This document shows, piece by piece, positions 46,765 to 53,386 of a DNA stretch of 64,000 nt; the stretch's first letter is position 1; each line of letters opens with the position of its first letter. Below the pieces are notes generated by a model. The model saw only the letters and a program-made list of their open reading frames with translations. It was not told where the DNA came from and ran no database searches. Origin of the DNA: an uncultured Pelagibacteraceae bacterium (GTDB taxonomy: Bacteria > Pseudomonadota > Alphaproteobacteria > Pelagibacterales > Pelagibacteraceae); NCBI GenBank assembly GCA_902571525.1, contig CACGCL010000003.1, positions 50,813 through 114,812 of the forward strand, given 5' to 3'. The translations under genes and the position numbers were made by a program.

Positions 46765-48033
46765 ATGTCTTTAATTTTTTCAAATAATAATTCGTACAGA
46801 AATGAAACTATTTTTTTTCTTTTTCTTTATGTGACTTTAATAACGGGTTTTATTTTTGGTGAGAATTCAACGGGAGGAGCCATTAGTGATTATTATAATC
46901 AAAAGTATGTAAGCCAAGGATTTGCTGCCGAATTTTTAAAAACTTTTTATGAGTACGAGACATTCGGAACAAGACATTCACCAGTTTTAATAATATTTTT
47001 ATCTTTATTTGAGAGAATTAATATACCAGACACTTTAATAAGGCTAATCCATCTACATTTATGTTTGTTGTTACCTTTTGTATTTTATAGGTGCTTGGAC
47101 AAAAAATTTGGCAAAATAGATAAAAAAATTCTATTTTTTTTAGTAAGTTTGATTTTCTTATCACCAACATTTAGGAGTTTAGCTATTTGGCCGGATAGTA
47201 GATTATTTGGTCTAATTTTGTTTACTCTAAGCATTTATTTTTTCTTACAATTTGAAGAGAGTAAAGATTTTAAATTTGCTATTTATAATGTTTTAGTTTT
47301 AGCTTTTAGTGCTTACTTAAGTCCAAATTTTTCTGTTTTTTCTATATTTTTTTTAATTAATTTCATTTTATATTACGGCTTTTTCTCGAGGCAAATTTTA
47401 TACTTAGTTATTATAAATTTAGTTTTGGCGCTTCCTGCCTTATATTACATATTTATTCTTGATGTAAATTTTTTATTAAAATCAGCCGCAATAGGAATTA
47501 AGGGTGACGAAAAGATTATTTTTAATAATTTATTTAATAATATCTTAATTACTTTTTCGATTATTATATTTTATATATTACCATTTTGGTTTCTTAAAAT
47601 TATTAAAGTTAACAATATTCTTTCTTTAAAAAATATTTTAATTTCTATATTTATTTTTTCAATTTGCCTGTTTAATTTTGATTATAATTATTCTTTTAGT
47701 GGTGGCGGTGTGTTTTTTAAGTTATCTAACTATTTCTTTAAGAATAATTATTTGTTCTATTTTATATCTTTTTTTTCCATACTAATAATATGTTCATTGA
47801 TTTCAAAAAAATACACAAATATTTTGCTCTTTATTTTAATTGTTTTAAATAATCCACAATATACAATTTATCACAAATATTTTGATCCTTTTATTCTTAT
47901 AGCGTTTCTTACAATTTTCTCTTTTAAACTCGATATTAAGAAAGTTTACTATAAAAAAAACTATTTACTTATTTTTGCATATTTTTTAGTTTTTTTGATT
48001 ATAAGTAACTTAAAGTTAATATTAGTAGTCTAA
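46765..48033 (+). CDS. Polytopic membrane protein, possibly a GT-C type glycosyltransferase
   Basis: 422 residues with about ten to twelve hydrophobic helices and small polar loops. The first extracytoplasmic loop is acidic and conserved-looking (GGAISDYYNQKYVSQGF), and TRHSPVLIIFLSLFE follows. The C-terminal IYHKYFDPFILIAFLTIF is notable. This layout (large first periplasmic loop with Asp, many helices) is that of integral-membrane GT-C glycosyltransferases, but no diagnostic motif confirms it. It follows the flavoprotein after 13 nt. Confidence 0.6.
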   Translation: MSLIFSNNNSYRNETIFFLFLYVTLITGFIFGENSTGGAISDYYNQKYVSQGFAAEFLKTFYEYETFGTRHSPVLIIFLSLFERINIPDTLIRLIHLHLCLLLPFVFYRCLDKKFGKIDKKILFFLVSLIFLSPTFRSLAIWPDSRLFGLILFTLSIYFFLQFEESKDFKFAIYNVLVLAFSAYLSPNFSVFSIFFLINFILYYGFFSRQILYLVIINLVLALPALYYIFILDVNFLLKSAAIGIKGDEKIIFNNLFNNILITFSIIIFYILPFWFLKIIKVNNILSLKNILISIFIFSICLFNFDYNYSFSGGGVFFKLSNYFFKNNYLFYFISFFSILIICSLISKKYTNILLFILIVLNNPQYTIYHKYFDPFILIAFLTIFSFKLDIKKVYYKKNYLLIFAYFLVFLIISNLKLILVV

Positions 48034-48065
48034 AAACTTTTCTTATTGGATAGTGTAATTTATAT

Positions 48066-48179
48066 ATGTCAAAAAGGTACAGTGGAAAATCGTTCAAAGA
48101 CTCTAGCTTTAAAAAGAAACCCAAATTATCTCTGAAAGAAAAAAGAAGGTTAAAAAAAGAAAAAAAAAAGAGTAAATAG
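48066..48179 (+). CDS. Putative 37-residue highly basic protein
   Basis: Open frame MSKRYSGKSFKDSSFKKKP...RRLKKEKKKSK, about half Lys/Arg, with a central KLSLKEKRRLKKE helix. Poly-A tracts could create such a frame by chance. Against that, it has a mixed, non-repetitive N terminus, fills a space otherwise empty, and its TAG stop abuts the GC-rich conserved hairpin (48179-48211). No ribosome-binding site stands out. Function unknown; a nucleic-acid-binding peptide would fit the charge. Confidence 0.45.
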   Translation: MSKRYSGKSFKDSSFKKKPKLSLKEKRRLKKEKKKSK

Positions 48180-48211
48180 GGGCGTTCTGTTGCTAGGTGC
48201 CCCGGACCCCA
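48179..48211. repeat. GC-rich conserved hairpin, copy 2
   Basis: GGGGC (48179-48183) and GCCCC (48199-48203) enclose GTTCTGTTGCTAGGT, and ACCCCAA follows after 2 nt. Copy 1 (14973-15007) has the same 14-nt start GGGGCGTTCTGTTG, the same AGGTGCCCC right arm and the same ACCCCAA after the stem; only the 2 bases between and the short spacer after the stem differ. This copy too lies just downstream of a small minus-strand gene (48218-48424) and between convergent genes. Confidence 0.7.
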
Positions 48212-48217
48212 AAAAAT

Positions 48218-48424
48218 TTATCCTTTAAACATTTCTAATGCTTTATTTAGAAGCTCTACTGATTTTTTGTGCTCTCCACTATCGTGAGCTTTCATTCCAG
48301 CCTCTCTTAATTTTTGAGCTTCTGCAATTTTTGCATCAATGCTTTTTGCCATCATTGGGCATGAACCTGCAAATACAGAACTCGAAAATAATACAAAAGA
48401 TAAGATTAAGACTAATTTTCTCAT
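48218..48424 (-). CDS. Small exported helical protein
   Basis: 68 residues. A clear signal peptide (MRKLVLILSFVLFSSSVFA, cleavage before GSCPMM) precedes a ~48-residue mature part that is an amphipathic helical hairpin resembling one TPR-like unit (AEAQKLREAGMKAHDSGEHKKSVELLNKALEMF). It has a single Cys next to Pro-Met-Met and several His, so a periplasmic metal-binding role is conceivable but unproven. AAGGAAAA lies upstream of the start. The conserved hairpin lies immediately downstream. Confidence 0.8.
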   Translation of the reverse strand: MRKLVLILSFVLFSSSVFAGSCPMMAKSIDAKIAEAQKLREAGMKAHDSGEHKKSVELLNKALEMFKG

Positions 48425-48533
48425 AATTTTCCTTTCATTTATATGATATGGTTATTTATTAACAAATTTTAAGCAGCAGAGTGTCACACTAATTAAGCTA
48501 TAAAACCTTGGGCATTAAATATATATAGTCGAA

Positions 48534-48836
48534 ATGTTTATAGCAATGAATAGATTTAAAATTGTGCTGGGTAAAGAACAAGACTTTGAAGATGTTTGGA
48601 GAAATAGAGATACACATTTAAAAGGTGTGCCAGGCTTTAAAGAATTTCATTTAGTTAAAGGAAATACCAACGAAGAATTCAGTTTGTATGCATCACATAG
48701 TATATGGAGTTCAAAAGAAGATTTTATAAATTGGACGAAATCAGAGGCATTCAGATTAGCGCACAAGAATGCTGGTCAACATCAAGATCTTTATTTAGGT
48801 GCTCCTAATTTTGAAGGATTTGAAGTTGTTTTATAA
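48534..48836 (+). CDS. IsdG/HmoB-like antibiotic biosynthesis monooxygenase family protein
   Basis: 100-residue ferredoxin-like dimeric alpha/beta protein. The opening MFIAMNRFKIVLGKEQDFEDVWRNR and the middle VPGFKEFHLVKG, together with the FINWTKSEAFRLAHKNAG segment, match the family that includes heme-degrading IsdG-type enzymes. The His in LAHKNAG fits the heme-ligand position. It could release iron from heme, but related proteins act on other substrates. It is joined to the next gene by TAATG. Confidence 0.8.
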   Translation: MFIAMNRFKIVLGKEQDFEDVWRNRDTHLKGVPGFKEFHLVKGNTNEEFSLYASHSIWSSKEDFINWTKSEAFRLAHKNAGQHQDLYLGAPNFEGFEVVL

Positions 48837-49228
48837 TGATTGAACAAAGCATTACATACCTAACTTCAATACTTTTAGGTATCATGCTTTTTTTTTCATT
48901 TGTTGTTGCGCCATCTACATTTAGATTTTTAAATGAAAAATATGCGAGGAAGTTTATAAGAGGTATATTTCCTTTATATTACATACTTAATCTTAGCATC
49001 AGCCTGATTGTAGTGATGTTAATCACTTACTTAAGTACTTTTGGTTTTAAATTTTATTTAATGCTATCGATTTGTATTTTGTTTTTTATCTCTAATTTTT
49101 TTTTAATGCCAGTAATAAATAAATTTAAAGATGAAGGAAAAGAAAAAAAATTCAAAATATCACATTTTATATCTGTTGTAATAAACTTTTTGCAAATAAT
49201 ATTTCTTATAATAATATTAATTAAGTAA
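48836..49228 (+). CDS. DUF4149 membrane protein
   Basis: 130 residues, four membrane helices, with the family's FSFVVAPSTFRFLNEKYARKFIRGIFPLYY between helices 1 and 2 and VINKFKDEG after helix 3. Similar to the TMEM205-like DUF4149 family of unknown function. One-base overlaps with both neighbours place it in a three-gene operon with the IsdG-like protein and MsrB. Confidence 0.8.
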   Translation: MIEQSITYLTSILLGIMLFFSFVVAPSTFRFLNEKYARKFIRGIFPLYYILNLSISLIVVMLITYLSTFGFKFYLMLSICILFFISNFFLMPVINKFKDEGKEKKFKISHFISVVINFLQIIFLIIILIK

Positions 49229-49704
49229 TGGACACTAATTTTAATAAAAGAAGTTTTATAAAATATTTTACTATTACAATTTTTACATTTTTCCTAATAC
49301 CATTTGAGCTAGTAAAAGCTGTAACAAAAAAAGTCGTAAATAAAAAACTAACGAAAAAGCAAAAAGAAATAATGTTTGATGAGGGGACTGAGAGAGCATT
49401 TACTAGTGATTTAATAAATGAAAAAAGAGAAGGTTTTTATCATTGTGCAAATTGTGGTGCGAAGTTATTTGCATCAACTGCCAAATTTGATAGCGGAACA
49501 GGTTGGCCATCCTTTACGGAAGCTTTGCCAGGTGCTTTTAAAACTAAAGTAGATTACTCTTTTGGAATGAAAAGAATTGAGTATCATTGTGCTAGCTGTG
49601 GAGTTCATCATGGTCATGTTTTTGCTGATGGCCCAAGCGAAACTGGGAAAAGGTTTTGTAATAACGGACTTTGTTTAATCTTTAAACCAACAAATAATAA
49701 TTAA
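49228..49704 (+). CDS. msrB: Exported peptide-methionine (R)-S-oxide reductase MsrB
   Basis: 158 residues. The N terminus KRSFIKYFTITIFTFFLIPF is a signal or anchor helix with a Tat-like KRSFIK motif, so the enzyme probably works outside the cytoplasm. The MsrB domain follows: zinc Cys pairs in HCANCGAKLF and HCASCGVHHGH, the GTGWPSFTE motif and the catalytic Cys in GKRFCNNGLCL. It repairs methionine-R-sulfoxide in envelope proteins. In an operon with a heme-oxygenase-like protein and DUF4149. Confidence 0.92.
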   Translation: MDTNFNKRSFIKYFTITIFTFFLIPFELVKAVTKKVVNKKLTKKQKEIMFDEGTERAFTSDLINEKREGFYHCANCGAKLFASTAKFDSGTGWPSFTEALPGAFKTKVDYSFGMKRIEYHCASCGVHHGHVFADGPSETGKRFCNNGLCLIFKPTNNN

Positions 49705-49705
49705 T

Positions 49706-49813
49706 CTATTTTTTTTTTCTTTTAAAGCTGCCCTTTCCTTTTTTTGGTTTTATTATTCTAAGCTTATACTTTTTAGAAAATAAGTCCTTTTTAAGAGGAT
49801 TTTTTTTACTCAT
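49706..49813 (-). CDS. ArfA-like very small ribosome-rescue peptide (putative)
   Basis: 35-residue basic peptide (MSKKNPLKKDLFSKKYKLR...) whose second half contains KKGKGSFKRKKK. This is close to the KKGKGSYxRK signature of the alternative ribosome-rescue factor ArfA, and the NPLxxDLF segment resembles ArfA's DPLFRQRV. ArfA inserts its basic tail into the empty mRNA channel of stalled ribosomes. The ATG overlaps the end of the response-regulator gene by 8 nt, suggesting coupled translation. Its shortness makes the assignment tentative. Confidence 0.55.
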   Translation of the reverse strand: MSKKNPLKKDLFSKKYKLRIIKPKKGKGSFKRKKK

Positions 49814-50405
49814 TAATTATGTAGCCCTCCTTTTTACTTTGAATAAAATTATCATCACTAAAAGTTTCTTTAATTTTTTTTCTTAATCTATAAATGTGTG
49901 TCTCAACTGTATGTGTTTCTAAGTCTTCTCCATATTTCCAAACTTTATTTTGCAAAATATCTACTTTCACAGGTTTATTTTCTTTATGAAGAAAAATTAT
50001 AGTATCGATTTCCCTTTCAGTTAGTTTTAACTGATAATTTTTGTTCCTTAAAATTCGAGAATTTACATCTAAAGTATATTCTTTTATATTAATATTAGAT
50101 TGAACTAAAAATTTTTGTTGTATAAATTTTGCGTTTAATTGATCGATTAGGTTTGAAATTTTTAAAGGGAATTTTGTAATACAATAAATATATTTTTCGT
50201 TAATCTTGTTCTTTATTGATGGAAAGTCTTTTTGATTAATTAAAATTATTGAATTTTGTAAAAATTTTTTATCTTTATTAATTTTATTTAATAGATCTTT
50301 TTTTTCATTATAGTATTGAACTTCATAATTAAAATAGTCTTTAATTTCTATAATAATATTGTCCAATTCTGGTATATTTAATATATGCAATTTTTGAGAA
50401 AGCAT
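49806..50405 (-). CDS. Atypical OmpR-type response regulator
   Basis: 199 residues. The C-terminal winged-helix domain is clear (QLKLTEREIDTIIFLHKENKPV, then HTVETHIYRLRKKI and a final SKKEGYIINE). The N-terminal half has receiver-like alternation, but the normal phosphoacceptor region reads NSIILINQKDFPS, with no Asp at the expected end of strand 3, and no acidic pair is evident near the start. It may act without phosphorylation. There is no adjacent histidine kinase. It is divergent from an L,D-transpeptidase gene, with 11 bp between start codons. Confidence 0.8.
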   Translation of the reverse strand: MLSQKLHILNIPELDNIIIEIKDYFNYEVQYYNEKKDLLNKINKDKKFLQNSIILINQKDFPSIKNKINEKYIYCITKFPLKISNLIDQLNAKFIQQKFLVQSNINIKEYTLDVNSRILRNKNYQLKLTEREIDTIIFLHKENKPVKVDILQNKVWKYGEDLETHTVETHIYRLRKKIKETFSDDNFIQSKKEGYIINE

Positions 50406-50416
50406 TAAATTATATT

Positions 50417-50908
50417 ATGCTTATAAAATTAAAAAATAAACAATATTTAATTGTTGATGAATTTAAGTTTAAATGTTCAGTTGGTAAAAATGGATTAAAA
50501 AACCAAAAAAGAGAAGGAGATAATTGTACTCCTAAGGGAAATTTTAAAATAGGAAAGGTCTATTACAGATCTGATAGAGTTAAGAAACCAGAGACTGAAT
50601 TAACAACTAAAATAATTAAAAAAAATATGGGCTGGTGCAACGATCCCTATAATAGAAATTATAATAAAGAAATAACTTTAAATAAAAAAAACAAAGGTGA
50701 GAAACTTTTTAGAAGTGACAGTGTTTATGATATTTTAATAGTGATCGAGTATAATACAAAAAAAATTAAACCATTTATAGGTAGCGCAATTTTTATTCAC
50801 TTAACTAGAAATTATAAACATACTCAAGGGTGCATAGCGCTAAATAAAAATGATCTTTTAGTATTATTAAAAATACTAAAACCAGGGTCAAAAATTAATA
50901 TATCTTAA
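50417..50908 (+). CDS. L,D-transpeptidase (YkuD) family protein
   Basis: 163 residues of the short alphaproteobacterial YkuD type: KNGLKNQKREGDNCTPKG near the start, KIGKVYYRSDRVKKPE, then the GWCNDPYNRNYN insert and the catalytic IFIHLTRNYKHTQGCIALNKNDL with His and Cys. These enzymes form 3-3 peptidoglycan crosslinks or related bonds. No signal peptide is visible at the start used, so location is uncertain. It overlaps the 3' end of the PLPBP gene by 4 bp. Confidence 0.87.
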   Translation: MLIKLKNKQYLIVDEFKFKCSVGKNGLKNQKREGDNCTPKGNFKIGKVYYRSDRVKKPETELTTKIIKKNMGWCNDPYNRNYNKEITLNKKNKGEKLFRSDSVYDILIVIEYNTKKIKPFIGSAIFIHLTRNYKHTQGCIALNKNDLLVLLKILKPGSKINIS

Positions 50909-51546
50909 GTTCTGGAACCAAAGATTTTCGAACCAATTCTTATAAAAGTTGATCCTTGTTTTATCGCCTCGCGGTAATCATTGGACATGCCCATACTTAT
51001 TTCTTTTAAATTTAAATTGTTAGATAGTTCTCTCATTTTACCAAAGTAAGGATTAGGATCTTTATCAAATGGTGGGATACTCATTAAACCAATTATATCT
51101 AATTTAAAATCATCTACACATCTTTTATAAAATTCCTCTAGATTGTTTAACTCTATTCCACTTTTTTGGGATTCATTACCTATGTTAACTTGTATAAATA
51201 TTTTAGGTTTAAAATTTTTTTTAATTTGTTGTTCTGAAATTTTGCTTGCAAGTTTTATGCTATCTAAAGAGTGTATATAGTCAAACAAAGGTAATATAAA
51301 CTTGACTTTATTTGTTTGTAATTTTCCTAATAAGTGCAAATTTATCTTTGGAAAATCTTGTTTAATACTTGTCCATTTTTCAAGTGCTTCTTGTACTTTA
51401 TTTTCACCAAAATCGGTATGTCCCTCATTAATTACCGGTAAAATATGATTGATTGGAAAAGTTTTGGTAACTGCAACTAGTTTTACGTTTTTTTTATCTG
51501 TAATTTCTTGCTTTATTAAATTAAAATTTTTTACTACGTTTTGCAT
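50905..51546 (-). CDS. Pyridoxal phosphate homeostasis protein (PLPBP/YggS)
   Basis: 213-residue PLP-binding TIM barrel. The PLP Lys lies in KLVAVTKTFP. Other family features are INEGHTDFGENKVQEALEKW, HLLGKLQTNKVK, FIQVNIGNESQKSGI and the closing SMGMSNDYREAIKQGSTFIRIGSKIFG. The N terminus is a little shorter than usual. The start codon directly abuts the ATG of the divergent ThiE-like gene (CATATG), leaving no intergenic DNA. Confidence 0.93.
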   Translation of the reverse strand: MQNVVKNFNLIKQEITDKKNVKLVAVTKTFPINHILPVINEGHTDFGENKVQEALEKWTSIKQDFPKINLHLLGKLQTNKVKFILPLFDYIHSLDSIKLASKISEQQIKKNFKPKIFIQVNIGNESQKSGIELNNLEEFYKRCVDDFKLDIIGLMSIPPFDKDPNPYFGKMRELSNNLNLKEISMGMSNDYREAIKQGSTFIRIGSKIFGSRT

Positions 51547-52107
51547 ATGTTTAAATCTATTTACTATTATATAGACAAATTTGACAAAGATGAAATTGAT
51601 AAATTAGATAAATTAATTTCAATAATCTATAGGAATTACTCAAATAAAATTAGTGAAAAAGAAATTAAATATCTCGTAGATTTTTGTAAAAGTCAAAGGA
51701 GAAAAGTTTATATTTCTAACAATTTAAAGTTAGCTCTTAAATTTAATTTTGATGGTATTTATATACCCTCCTTTAATAAAACTTTAAAATATGAAAACAT
51801 ATATAAAAGGAATTTTGAAATAATTGGATCCGCTCATAATATCAAAGAAGTTTTAAATAAAGAGAAGCAGGGTTGTAACAAAATTTTCTTGTGTCCAATA
51901 TTCAAAACTAAAAAAAACAAATATTCATTGGGCGTTACGAAATTTAATTTGATTAAGTTGCATACAAAAAAAGATGTTATTCCACTTGGTGGGATTAATG
52001 AAAATAATTTTAAAAAAATTAATCTCTGCGGAGCAAAGTGTGTTGGTTCTATATCGTGGATAAAAAAAACGGCCCAAGTAAAAATACTGGGCCGTTTTAA
52101 ATTTTAG
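51547..52107 (+). CDS. Thiamine phosphate synthase-like (ThiE/TenI) protein
   Basis: 186-residue TIM-barrel protein of the TMP_TENI group. The phosphate-binding end is IPLGGINENNFKKINLCGAKCVGSIS. Mid-protein segments FDGIYIPS, IIGSAHNIKEV and IFLCPIFKTKKNKYSLG match the family. The Asp/Lys/Arg set of true ThiE is not obvious, so it may be TenI-like or a divergent synthase. ATG at 51547 is used; an in-frame TTG two codons upstream overlaps the PLPBP start. The last 14 codons contain the inverted repeat that forms a bidirectional terminator. Confidence 0.78.
   Translation: MFKSIYYYIDKFDKDEIDKLDKLISIIYRNYSNKISEKEIKYLVDFCKSQRRKVYISNNLKLALKFNFDGIYIPSFNKTLKYENIYKRNFEIIGSAHNIKEVLNKEKQGCNKIFLCPIFKTKKNKYSLGVTKFNLIKLHTKKDVIPLGGINENNFKKINLCGAKCVGSISWIKKTAQVKILGRFKF
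52066..52098. terminator. Bidirectional rho-independent terminator inside a gene end
   Basis: AAAACGGCCCA (52066-52076) and TGGGCCGTTTT (52088-52098) form an 11-bp stem with an 11-nt A/T-rich loop. The flanking A and T runs make it work on both strands. It terminates the porin transcript (minus strand, gene end at 52120) and the ThiE-like gene, whose stop lies downstream of it at 52107. Confidence 0.85.
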
Positions 52108-52119
52108 TAAAAAATTAAA

Positions 52120-53199
52120 TTAGAACGCAAGTCCTAAAGCAATTTCAGTTACTTTTGAATCGTCAGCATCTTCATCAAATGAAGGATTTGTTACATCCAT
52201 TTGATAAGCTTTTATTGACATACCACCCATAGAATATGCAACCTGAATTGCATCAATCTTTTGGTCAACATCAGCTACTGTTACACCTTTACCAGCCTGA
52301 GCATCATATGTCTCTTCTGATTCTGTGTAAGAAAGTGATAAATTTTCATTTACGTTAAACGCAATACCAATTTGATGACCTTCTTGGATACCTGCATTTG
52401 TTCTAAGTACTTTTGCTGAAGTTGTAGCTTCTGCTGTACCTGATACACCTGCGTCTATGTAGAACTCTGAATAACCAATAGATACTGGACCCATTGAATA
52501 TTTAGCATACCATACACCGTTAAACTCATCTCTTACATTGTCAACACCAGCTGCTGTTTGTGTGTTGTTTTCTCTTTCAGCACCATAGATACCGAATTTG
52601 AAAGCATCGTAAGCGATAGTTATACCAGCTTCTTGACCAGATCCGTATGTACCTTCTCCTGGAACTCCACCGTCACCTGTTTCAGTGTCATTAGCATCTG
52701 TTGCATAACCAAGGTGAGCAGTTACTTGCGCTCCACCAAGATCGAATGTAGGTGCTGTGTACGTAACATGGTTGTTATCCATAAAGTCACCAACTTTGTT
52801 TTGCGTAACAGTAGATGTAATATCTGAAATCTGTTCGTAAACTTGTGGAACTTCTTCATCGTAGTACATGTGAGCTGCACCACTGTGGTTACCTAATAAG
52901 AACGAACCAAATGATGGTGTCGAAATTGTAATGTAACCAGATGATAAGTCACTTTGTTTGTCATCTGTAGCTGTAGTAACAGAAAATGTTGTTCCGTTAT
53001 CTAGCTCTCCACCACCAGAAAAGGCAACGTCTTTGTCAGTACCGATACCTCTGCTTGTAGTGTTTGTTGCTGCTGCAGCTGTACCATGTTTGAAAGTGAC
53101 GTTAACACCACCTGAAACACTAAGCTCACCAGCATGAGCTGATACTGCAACTAAAGAACCTGCTAGTGCTGTAAGCCCAATTTTTTTAAAATTATTCAT
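52120..53199 (-). CDS. Outer-membrane porin
   Basis: 359-residue beta-barrel porin of the gram-negative alphaproteobacterial type. A signal peptide (KIGLTALAGSLVAVSAHA, cleavage before GELSVSGG) precedes alternating beta strands and acidic loops, with the barrel-ending Phe (EIALGLAF). It is markedly less Lys/Asn/Ile-rich and more GC-rich than its neighbours, consistent with a highly expressed protein under codon selection. AAGGAG precedes the start. The gene is closed by the strong terminator at 52066-52098. Substrates cannot be read from sequence. Confidence 0.9.
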   Translation of the reverse strand: MNNFKKIGLTALAGSLVAVSAHAGELSVSGGVNVTFKHGTAAAATNTTSRGIGTDKDVAFSGGGELDNGTTFSVTTATDDKQSDLSSGYITISTPSFGSFLLGNHSGAAHMYYDEEVPQVYEQISDITSTVTQNKVGDFMDNNHVTYTAPTFDLGGAQVTAHLGYATDANDTETGDGGVPGEGTYGSGQEAGITIAYDAFKFGIYGAERENNTQTAAGVDNVRDEFNGVWYAKYSMGPVSIGYSEFYIDAGVSGTAEATTSAKVLRTNAGIQEGHQIGIAFNVNENLSLSYTESEETYDAQAGKGVTVADVDQKIDAIQVAYSMGGMSIKAYQMDVTNPSFDEDADDSKVTEIALGLAF

Positions 53200-53386
53200 A
53201 AATTACTCCTTTTGTTTATATTCATATGAATGAGCTTTTTTAGCAAAAAATTGGCTATAAGCTCTTCGAATCATTATTATATGGACATTTTTTGATAATG
53301 TGTGATATAAAAGTCACAATTAAAATACTAGATTTTGCTTTATTTTACTATAATTCAAGAGTTTTATATCTTTATACCAATTTTTT

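Noticed and set aside
48480-48490. Palindrome AGTGTCACACT in a divergent spacer
   Set aside because: Perfect 5-1-5 repeat but short, single and without a matching regulator family; recorded only as a possible operator.
49228-49704. Definite Tat signal on MsrB
   Set aside because: The motif is KRSFIK, not RRxFLK; a Sec signal or membrane anchor is equally likely.
53200-53386. Regulatory element upstream of the porin
   Set aside because: Only a loose GAGCTT/AAGCTC inverted repeat with a long spacer is seen, too weak to claim.
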